Assembly: GCF_003054045.1 (NCBI RefSeq)
Contig: NZ_QBKH01000005.1
Span: 372,001 to 436,000 of the forward strand
DNA: 64,000 nt
Reading direction: 5' to 3'
Origin: Sphingobacterium faecium
GTDB taxonomy: Bacteria; Bacteroidota; Bacteroidia; Sphingobacteriales; Sphingobacteriaceae
The notes below the pieces were generated by a model. That model had not been told where the DNA came from. It made no database searches and saw nothing but the letters and a program-made list of their open reading frames with translations. This document shows positions 26,929 to 33,633 of the stretch, one piece after another. A program made the translations under genes and the position numbers. Each line of letters starts with the position of its first letter. Positions within the stretch are counted from its first letter, which is position 1.

Positions 26929-27813
26929 TTAAATCGTCACACGTCCTCCAGTGGCAGGAATGGTAGCTCCAGAAATATAGGATGCAGCGGACGAGGCTAA
27001 GAATACATAAATTGGTGCAATTTCAGCTGGTTGGCCCGGTCTACCAATAGGTGTATTCGCTCCAAACTTTTCATGATCTGGAATCGTACTTGGAATTAAA
27101 GGCGTCCATACCGGACCTGGCGCCACAGCATTTACACGAATATCTGAACCGTCTTCGAAAAATTGTTGCGCTAAACTGGCAGTATAATTTTGAATAGCAG
27201 CTTTTGTTGCAGCGTAAGGGAGTAATTGAGGATTAGGATCATAAGCATTAACAGATGTCGTATTGATAATATTACCACCTTTTGGCAAATGAGGTTTAGC
27301 ATACTTGGTAAGATAAAACATGGCACTAACGTTTGTCTCAAAAGTTTTATTCCACTCTGCTGCAGAGATATCAGTAACGGAATTGTAAGTCATTTGATAA
27401 GCAGCATTATTAATTAAAATATCTAAACGACCAAATGTTTCTACTGTTTGCTGAATTGCTGATTGACAGAAAGATTCATTGCGTATATCACCTCTGATTA
27501 ACAAAGCCTTTTGACCCGCTTTTTCAATCCAACCAGCAGTATCTGCAGCATCTTCATTTTCAATTTCGTCAAGATAAATGATGGCAATATCCGCTCCTTC
27601 CCGAGCCATAGCTATAGCCGTAGCTTTTCCTATCCCAGAATCACCTCCTGTGATCAAACAAACTTGACCAGCTAAGAGGTTATTTCCAATATATGTTTTT
27701 TCTCCGTGATCGGGCACAGGATCCATTTTTGCAGAGATGCCTGGTACTATTTGATCTTGCTTTTTAAATGGTGGCTGTGCGTAAGACGGTGATTTTTGAG
27801 TGGTTACTTTCAT
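26929..27813 (-). CDS. SDR-family oxidoreductase, general-stress type
   Basis: 294 residues. Classical short-chain dehydrogenase with an N-terminal extension of about 45 residues (PPFKKQDQIVPG...) typical of the YhdF/YdaD stress-protein subgroup. The Rossmann motif GGDSGIGKA, the GDIRNE and NNAA motifs, the catalytic serine region NTTSVNA and the YAATK motif (Tyr and Lys of the active site) are all present. NAD(P)H-dependent; substrate unknown. In Firmicutes such proteins are sigma-B controlled. Here it lies in a block of other stress-type genes. Confidence 0.93.
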   Translation of the reverse strand: MKVTTQKSPSYAQPPFKKQDQIVPGISAKMDPVPDHGEKTYIGNNLLAGQVCLITGGDSGIGKATAIAMAREGADIAIIYLDEIENEDAADTAGWIEKAGQKALLIRGDIRNESFCQSAIQQTVETFGRLDILINNAAYQMTYNSVTDISAAEWNKTFETNVSAMFYLTKYAKPHLPKGGNIINTTSVNAYDPNPQLLPYAATKAAIQNYTASLAQQFFEDGSDIRVNAVAPGPVWTPLIPSTIPDHEKFGANTPIGRPGQPAEIAPIYVFLASSAASYISGATIPATGGRVTI

Positions 27814-28039
27814 AATAATCCATTTAAATAAAAAAAAGTATATTTATATTGTATACAGTTGTAGAATTTACTGTATTTCAATTTCATTTATATGGGAATA
27901 TAAGAAATACGAAGTTGAGTTAAATACAATCATTTCACAACAGTATCGTACTTATTTTACTTCTCAAGTATTCGGCACTAAAGACTGAATGTTAAAAAAT
28001 GATTTGTACATGCTGTTGTGAAATGCTGAAAAGCAAAAA

Positions 28040-28204
28040 CTATCTTTGCCACATATATAGAAATACAATAATCATAACAATTACTGCAATCCAAATCGCC
28101 CATGGTATAGTTTTAGCAGCAGGTTTATCACCATTCTCTTCTTGTGCTTCCTGTGGGACCTCATTCTCTGAATAATTGGTCTTATTATCTAAATTATTTT
28201 CCAT
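28040..28204 (-). CDS. 54-residue single-pass membrane protein
   Basis: ATG at 28204, TAG at 28040-28042. The hydrophilic acidic N-terminus (1-31) is followed by one transmembrane helix (about 32-51, IPWAIWIAVIVMIIVFLYMW) and ends WQR. It follows the 73-residue lipoprotein gene by 15 bp on the same strand, which supports translation as the second gene of a two-gene operon. The helix-plus-short-tail layout is typical of small stress-induced membrane proteins. No family recognised. Confidence 0.62.
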   Translation of the reverse strand: MENNLDNKTNYSENEVPQEAQEENGDKPAAKTIPWAIWIAVIVMIIVFLYMWQR

Positions 28205-28219
28205 GACTTGCTACTTTAG

Positions 28220-28441
28220 TTATTTAATTGAGTCTTTCTGAGTAGAATCTATCTTTATGGTATCACCCTGCATACTCATTTCTTGTTGCTCACTTAAATT
28301 ATATCGTGTTTCATCACCCGCCGAAGGTGCTATTTTACTATTACTTCCTTCACTTGCAGGTGTTGATGGTTTATTTTGACAAGCACCTAATATACCTAAA
28401 GATAAAAATGTTGCTAATGTTATCAATTTGAAGTTTTTCAT
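28220..28441 (-). CDS. Small lipoprotein, unknown
   Basis: 73 residues: lipobox LGILGAC (cysteine 21) followed by a Ser/Pro/Asp-rich, probably disordered tail ending in DTIKIDSTQKDSIK. No recognised domain. A copy of the GTATWAATAC motif lies 96 bp upstream of its start codon (28537-28546), so it is a candidate member of the response-regulator regulon. The 54-residue membrane protein is encoded 15 bp downstream. Confidence 0.7.
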   Translation of the reverse strand: MKNFKLITLATFLSLGILGACQNKPSTPASEGSNSKIAPSAGDETRYNLSEQQEMSMQGDTIKIDSTQKDSIK

Positions 28442-28536
28442 ATGCTCTTTTAATTTGATTTACATATAAATAACCTTCATTTTGGTACTATTGTTTGTTA
28501 TTGGTTGATATATACGCATTAATCATATCCTATTAC

Positions 28537-28546
28537 GTATAAATAC
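28537..28546. promoter_or_regulatory. GTATAAATAC motif, candidate response-regulator site
   Basis: Core of the inverted repeat ACGTAT-AA-ATACGT (28535-28548) between the response regulator stop codon and the lipoprotein start. It has the GTA-N4-TAC form often bound by NarL/FixJ-type HTH dimers. Confidence 0.45.
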
Positions 28547-28581
28547 GTTAAGAAATCTTGAAATTACTTAAGCAACAAAAT

Positions 28582-29238
28582 TTACTGCATTAACCCCGTT
28601 TTTATTGCATATTTAATGAGGGCTGCTGTATTTTTAACACCTGTTTTTTCTAGTAAATTTTGGCGGTGTCCTTCTACTGTACGTTTACTTAAGAACAATT
28701 TATCGGCAATCTGCAGGTTTGTAAATCCTTCACCGATTAATTCTAGCACTTCCATTTCACGCTCTGTTAAACCGATTTTTAGCATTATTTGTTCTATATT
28801 AAGAAAAGCTGAAGGCGATTTTTGAAGCGTTTCTAACATGATCATACTGATCTCTTCACATAAAAACCTTCCCCCCTTGGCGACGTGCCTTATTGCATAA
28901 AGCATTTCTTCATATCCCACATTTTTAACCAAATATCCATTAGCACCATTTTGGAAAGCTTGTAGTACATGTTGTACATTATTTAACATGGAAAGGACAA
29001 TTATTTTAATTGTTGGATAGTCATTTTTTACATGAGTAATCAATTCTAAACCATCCATATCAGACATGTTTATGTCTGTAATAAGCACATCTGGAATATT
29101 TCCAGATTTTAAAATATCTAAAATCATATTGCCATTTGTGCCTTGATCAATAACTTCGAGATCAGATTGTGATTCTAGCAATAATTTAACTCCATTAAGG
29201 ACGACCAAATGATCTTCAGCCAAAACAATTTTAATCAT
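28582..29238 (-). CDS. NarL/FixJ-family response regulator
   Basis: 218 residues. Receiver domain (1-120) with acidic pocket Glu8-Asp9 and phospho-acceptor Asp55 (VLITDINMS), switch Ser/Thr in VLSMLNN and the conserved lysine in YLVKNVG. The LuxR-type HTH (about 150-212) is LTEREMEVLELIGEGFTNLQIADKLFLSKRTVEGHRQNLLEKTG. Complete. It is encoded 2 bp downstream of the minimal kinase-like gene, forming a two-component operon in the middle of stress-related genes. The GTATWAATAC sites around it are candidate targets. Confidence 0.95.
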   Translation of the reverse strand: MIKIVLAEDHLVVLNGVKLLLESQSDLEVIDQGTNGNMILDILKSGNIPDVLITDINMSDMDGLELITHVKNDYPTIKIIVLSMLNNVQHVLQAFQNGANGYLVKNVGYEEMLYAIRHVAKGGRFLCEEISMIMLETLQKSPSAFLNIEQIMLKIGLTEREMEVLELIGEGFTNLQIADKLFLSKRTVEGHRQNLLEKTGVKNTAALIKYAIKTGLMQ

Positions 29239-29240
29239 GA

Positions 29241-29861
29241 TTAATTTAATTTTACAATAACAACAATTTTATTTCTATCCGAACATGTATTGATGTCGAG
29301 TGTCCCTTCAAATAAATTTACGCGATCTTGTAATTTCTTAATATTTTCTTTATTATAATTATTAATTTCTCTAATATAATTTTCGCTTACCCCTTCCATT
29401 TCCAATAATAGATTATCTTTATTTACTACTAATTTAATTACTAATATACACGTATCATCAGTTATGAAGCAAGCTTTAAGCATAAACTGTACCAACTGAA
29501 ATAACTTGAATTGAAAATTAAAGTCCAAACTGTTAACGGAGTGCTCGACTTGTATTTCATTCTTGATGCCATTATATTGAAGAAATAAATCTTCTATAGC
29601 TCTTTGAAATCCAAAATCTCTCAAAACAACGGGTAAAAGATCATTAGCCATTTGTTGGACTTTGCCGATCGTACCGTTTATAATGTCTTTTACTTGATCA
29701 ATTGGCAAGGAATGACCTTGCTCTATAGAGTAACGCTGTAATGTTAACTGTATTGCATATAAATCTTGAGCTATATATTCATGAAGTATTTTTCCCAACA
29801 ATAAATTTTGATCTTCATATTCCTTAATAATTGATTTATATAATTTTTCTCGTGACCGCAT
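29241..29861 (-). CDS. Minimal HisKA_3-like sensor protein with degenerate ATPase part
   Basis: 206 residues, soluble. The first helix pair resembles the DHp of NarX/DesK-type kinases, with His27 in KILHEYIAQDLYAIQLTLQ and LLPVVLRDFGFQRAIEDLF matching the usual 'LrP..L..lGl..AL..l' block. The region that should be the HATPase is about 100 residues (QLVQFMLKACFI onward) and lacks a recognisable N box, the DNG-type G1 box and the GxGL G2 box. It may therefore be a phosphotransfer or phosphatase module, or receive signal from another kinase; the phytochrome-like kinase is encoded divergently 377 bp away. Complete operon partner of the response regulator. Confidence 0.72.
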   Translation of the reverse strand: MRSREKLYKSIIKEYEDQNLLLGKILHEYIAQDLYAIQLTLQRYSIEQGHSLPIDQVKDIINGTIGKVQQMANDLLPVVLRDFGFQRAIEDLFLQYNGIKNEIQVEHSVNSLDFNFQFKLFQLVQFMLKACFITDDTCILVIKLVVNKDNLLLEMEGVSENYIREINNYNKENIKKLQDRVNLFEGTLDINTCSDRNKIVVIVKLN

Positions 29862-30238
29862 ACCAAGATTTATAAAAAAAATGTTATTTATCTAACACCT
29901 TATAATTCATGCTATCGATTACAAATATCGATCCTATCACGTTATAACTAATACGTGATTTTAACCCGTATTAATACGTACTCATCTAGGAGTAACTTTA
30001 CGGCTTATTCAATCCTATGACGTTTAATCCAACTTTTTCAACCTAACTAAAAAAATATATAATTCTGAAAATCTGCCAATTGAAAAGAGCAATCCTTGAA
30101 ATGGATGATAAGAGAACATCAATTATTTATTGATTATAGAAAACCATATCAAAGTTCAAGTTTTAAAGCCATAATTTGATTCTTATAGTTGTGATTTATT
30201 TTCATTAATTTAGAGCATTCTAGGAGTATATATTTTAT
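29862..30238. promoter_or_regulatory. Divergent gap with GTATTAATAC and other inverted repeats
   Basis: Between the minimal kinase (-) and the phytochrome-like kinase (+). It holds CGTATTAATACG, a perfect 12-bp palindrome (29967-29978), and ATCACGT/ACGTGAT (29936-29942, 29953-29959). The shared ATACGT words suggest a cluster of binding sites for one regulator. No small gene is seen in the rest. Confidence 0.5.
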
Positions 30239-32419
30239 ATGAGAGTCGATTTAAATGTTTCAGATCTAAATACGAGTAATATCCAGCAATTCGGCAGTAT
30301 CATTATTTTAGATCATAATTTGCATATTATTGGCATCAGTGAAAATGCCCTACAGGATCTAAAAATTCATCATATAGAAAGTGTGTTGGATTGTTCTCTA
30401 AGATCCTTGGGATCTACTATTTTTGGAAAGCATACCAATAAAATTCATCGTTTATTAGAAAATATCAGGGACCAAATTATTCCTCGTCAGATTATTCCTA
30501 TTAAATTAGCTGACAAAAGAGTTTATTTAAAATTAAGCTTACATGATAAGCAGATTTTTATTGAGTGGGAAGAACAGTTCAAAAAACATACTTCCGCAGA
30601 GAAAATTAACGAATTCAGTTTCTTACTTGATAATATTCAATCCAATAATTGGGATTTGGTATGTCACGCCATCAATCGTATATTACATTTTGACCACGTT
30701 TTTGTAGTTCAAATAGATGAAACTGGTTATAGCCATGTAGTTGCGGAAGATACAATAGATGGTAAACACTATTACAAAAATATGGAGTTTTCCAAAAGCT
30801 TTATGCCAAATGAAGTTTTTCCATTTTATAGTATGTGTTCATATCGTTACAGCCCAAATTTAAAACATATTAATCAAAAGTTTTACACCAATGAAAGGGA
30901 TTTCAAACTATTAGAAAGCCAATTAGCTCCTATTCCCGAACTTCATCAAATTTTTCTATCCGAAAAAGAAGTAGTGAGTGCTTTATTTTTCTCTATTCAC
31001 ATTGATGGCAACTTTTGGGGTCTGTTAGTTGCACATCACGGTAAAGAAAAGAATATTGATCTTCAACAGCGTAAATTATGCACTTTTGCAATCCAGAACG
31101 CTACGAGTAAATATGAAAGCTACCTGAAGCAAAATTTACTCGAAAGAAACGAAATTTTAAAAACCACAGAGGTAGATTTAAAAATTGACCTTTTAAAAAG
31201 TAAGAGTGTTAATTGTGCACTGCTGAAGCATATGGATATCATTATGAATATGGTCAATGCTGATGGTTTTGCCCTTTTTAACCAAGGTGATGTTTGCTTA
31301 AATGGAATCTGCCCTACTAAATCTCAACTCTATGAGATAGTCGCATTTGTACAAGCACATACTGAAAAATCACTATTTAAAGATAATAATTTCAGAGCTA
31401 CTCATGGTTCAAAAATCCAAGGTAAATTACCATTTGCAGGATTGATGTATCTTAAAGTAGGACTCCTAAACGATCAAATTTTGATCTGGTTTCGTAAAGA
31501 AAGTGGAAGTACAGTACTTAATTTGCATTTAAATCAGTTGTCAACTGAACAAAATAAACCACGCATAACCATTACTGAAAGTATTAATCAGGATGTCGCA
31601 AAATCTTGGAATGATATTGAAATCAATTTTGTATTGACATTAAATCAGATTTTAAAAGAATCTATCGTCAGTAAGCTCAAAGAGAAGCAACAGTGGAATG
31701 AACAAGTGGTCGCTTCTAATAATGAGTTGGAGATGTTGACCTTCACTCTTTCTCATGACCTGAAGAATCCACTTTCTATATTAAAGATGGGGCTTCAATT
31801 TCTGCAGAATAGTAAAGATGTACTTAATACAGTAGCCCTTCAAAAATGGTATAGCAACTTGATTTCAAGCACAGAGAGTATCGAAGATATCATTAATAAT
31901 GTCGTATCATTGAGTCAACAGAAAGGAAGTACTCTATCTAAAGAGCCTATCCCTATGGCTTACAATCTGCAGCAGATATTTAATGATAGTACATTACTTT
32001 ACAAAAATAAGTCTTGCGAAGTAGAATATGGAAAATTATTGCCCATATGGGCTGAGAAAAGTGCACTTTACCAAATATTTAGCAATTTAATTAGCAATTC
32101 TATCAAATATTCTACAAACAGCTCAGAAGCTAATCTATATATTCATAGTTATTTTGAAGAAGGTCAGGTTTGTTATCTTATTCAAGATACAGGAATTGGG
32201 ATTCCGAAAGAAAATCTTAACCAGATTTTTGAAATTTTCAAAAGAGGAAGCAATGTTAAAGATATTGAAGGCACAGGCGTAGGTCTTTCGCTTGTTAAAC
32301 GAATCATGGAACGGCTTGGGGGAAGTGTAAAGATTGAATCAGAGGTGAGCAAAGGTACCACTGTTTATCTATATTTTCCTGTTGTGGAAGATTTTCCTCC
32401 GAGCATGTTAACCGATTAG
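30239..32419 (+). CDS. Phytochrome-like sensor histidine kinase lacking chromophore residues
   Basis: 726 residues in bacteriophytochrome order. PAS_2 (about 10-115, IQQFGSIIILDHNLHIIGISENAL) is followed by GAF (about 140-300, HFDHVFVVQIDETGYSHVVAED and SALFFSIHIDGNFWGLLVAHHG), then PHY (about 320-470, VNADGFALFNQGDVCLNGICPT and the tongue remnant ILIWFRKESGS). HisKA follows with TFTLSHDLKNPLS, and HATPase with IFSNLISNSIKYS, DTGIGIP and GTGVGLSLVKRI. The kinase half looks intact. No N-terminal cysteine precedes the PAS domain, and the PASDIP block and the chromophore-contacting histidine of the GAF domain are replaced. It probably does not bind bilin and senses something else (inference). 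No heme oxygenase gene is adjacent. Confidence 0.85.
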   Translation: MRVDLNVSDLNTSNIQQFGSIIILDHNLHIIGISENALQDLKIHHIESVLDCSLRSLGSTIFGKHTNKIHRLLENIRDQIIPRQIIPIKLADKRVYLKLSLHDKQIFIEWEEQFKKHTSAEKINEFSFLLDNIQSNNWDLVCHAINRILHFDHVFVVQIDETGYSHVVAEDTIDGKHYYKNMEFSKSFMPNEVFPFYSMCSYRYSPNLKHINQKFYTNERDFKLLESQLAPIPELHQIFLSEKEVVSALFFSIHIDGNFWGLLVAHHGKEKNIDLQQRKLCTFAIQNATSKYESYLKQNLLERNEILKTTEVDLKIDLLKSKSVNCALLKHMDIIMNMVNADGFALFNQGDVCLNGICPTKSQLYEIVAFVQAHTEKSLFKDNNFRATHGSKIQGKLPFAGLMYLKVGLLNDQILIWFRKESGSTVLNLHLNQLSTEQNKPRITITESINQDVAKSWNDIEINFVLTLNQILKESIVSKLKEKQQWNEQVVASNNELEMLTFTLSHDLKNPLSILKMGLQFLQNSKDVLNTVALQKWYSNLISSTESIEDIINNVVSLSQQKGSTLSKEPIPMAYNLQQIFNDSTLLYKNKSCEVEYGKLLPIWAEKSALYQIFSNLISNSIKYSTNSSEANLYIHSYFEEGQVCYLIQDTGIGIPKENLNQIFEIFKRGSNVKDIEGTGVGLSLVKRIMERLGGSVKIESEVSKGTTVYLYFPVVEDFPPSMLTD

Positions 32420-32450
32420 GAATAGTGAACATACCTTTACTATTCCTCTT
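32416..32450. terminator. Hairpin between convergent kinase and CinA genes
   Basis: 9-bp inverted repeat AGGAATAGT (32418-32426)/ACTATTCCT (32439-32447) followed by a pyrimidine-rich tract; it overlaps both gene ends. Confidence 0.65.
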
Positions 32451-32961
32451 TATTCAACGCATGGTTCTGTATGAAACTATACAATTCATAAATAACATGA
32501 TTAACTGCAGTTATGTAGATCTGAGCTGCATTACAATCAATACAATGTAATTTTTTTTGTAAGTGTATTCCACTAAAAGATATCGCTATAAAAATATCAC
32601 CTACTTCAGCTTGATGATCCGACACAGGATAGGAATGGTCGTAAGCCATCCCTGTTATAGCAATGTACACATCCGCTTCAACAATTTTCTTAAGCCCCTC
32701 AAGCATTTCAAATGTGACTTCGCTTGACTCCGTCGTAAAATGTTCAATACTATTTTCATTTACATGCAGTAAAGACTTTTTGACACAGGTCGCGTAACTG
32801 GTAATCCCTCCTAAAAAATAATTACCTGAATCAACTTGCATACTCAATACACTTCCTAAAAAACCACCAGTCATACTTTCTCCAACAAATACCTTAAGAT
32901 CATGATCTTTAAAAAATTTACCAACTATGTCTAGTGTTGAGGTTTCTATGTAATCCATCAT
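32440..32961 (-). CDS. CinA C-terminal-domain protein (PncC-like amidohydrolase)
   Basis: 173-residue stand-alone CinA domain: VFVGESMTGGFLGSVLSM, YFLGGITSYATCVKKSLLHV and VYIAITGMAYDH. Related PncC enzymes deamidate nicotinamide mononucleotide in NAD recycling. The ESxTGG block and the following GG..SY motif are kept, so activity is plausible. The C-terminal 40 residues are more divergent than in typical members. Two GTATWAATAC motifs lie upstream (33104-33113 and 33249-33258). Confidence 0.87.
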   Translation of the reverse strand: MMDYIETSTLDIVGKFFKDHDLKVFVGESMTGGFLGSVLSMQVDSGNYFLGGITSYATCVKKSLLHVNENSIEHFTTESSEVTFEMLEGLKKIVEADVYIAITGMAYDHSYPVSDHQAEVGDIFIAISFSGIHLQKKLHCIDCNAAQIYITAVNHVIYELYSFIQNHALNKEE

Positions 32962-33633
32962 AAATGCATTTATTTAAATTTGTAATTTATCTCGATATAT
33001 AAACACCCCTATATCATTAAAAGTTTACCGACATCGGATAATTTCATAATTGAATTCACTAAAAATCTTCGATTATATGGCCTATGCCTTGTTATATAAC
33101 TGGGTATAAATACCCAATTTCAAAAATTATGATGACGTGTATTAAAAATCATTGATCATCGAGCCGCCCCTAAAGCAGCTTGAGGTGCAGGCGGAAAATG
33201 ATAATGGACTGTGCGATAAATTATAAAGGATTTAAGATGATATAGCAAGTATTAATACGGTCAGCTAATCAAATTAATTTTTTACACCTTATATAAGCTT
33301 TTTTGGCTAGAAATTCGCTTGTATTATTATGCAATTCACATTTATACCTTTACAGCTACTCAAATTGCACAATATTGTAAATAGACTATATAATGTAATA
33401 TATTTATGAAAACAGCTATTCCACTAAAGATTCAAAACAACCGTTCAACAACGCAAAGCTTTAAACTTACACTTAGTAGATTAAGATCAATTTCTTTACA
33501 ACATAGAACAAAGATATGTAGTAGTCCTGGTTTTTATAGATAGTTTGAGAAATAGAAATTCAAAGAGTCAAGTCAACATTAATTAAAAGAATCTATTATC
33601 CTTAATAGTCTCTATAATAAAATAGTAAAAAAC
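32962..33633. promoter_or_regulatory. 672-bp divergent gap between the CinA-domain gene and the trehalose operon
   Basis: It holds TGGGTATAAATACCCA (33101-33116), an inverted repeat with 7-bp arms containing GTATAAATAC, and GTATTAATAC at 33249-33258. Between them lies a GC-richer stretch (33160-33200) without clear structure. A 45-codon ORF (33406-33543) is listed separately. The trehalose operon promoter must lie in the last part, but no exact -7 box is visible. Confidence 0.5.
33406..33543 (+). CDS. Possible 45-residue basic peptide
   Basis: ATG at 33406 to TAG at 33541-33543. The product is basic and hydrophilic (FKLTLSRLRSISLQHRTK) with no signal peptide or transmembrane helix. It lies in an otherwise non-coding gap upstream of the trehalose operon. 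No ribosome-binding site stands out. It could be a chance ORF. Confidence 0.25.
   Translation: MKTAIPLKIQNNRSTTQSFKLTLSRLRSISLQHRTKICSSPGFYR

Noticed and set aside
28041-28048. TATCTTTG on the plus strand, an exact -7 consensus.
   Set aside because: It lies within the 3' end of the minus-strand 54-residue gene and no plus-strand gene follows; spacing to the nearest TTG is too long. Probably chance or a minor antisense start.
33368-33378. ACAATATTGT palindrome near 33.37 kb as an operator.
   Set aside because: Ten-base AT-rich palindromes are common in this DNA, and this one has no second copy or clear promoter association.
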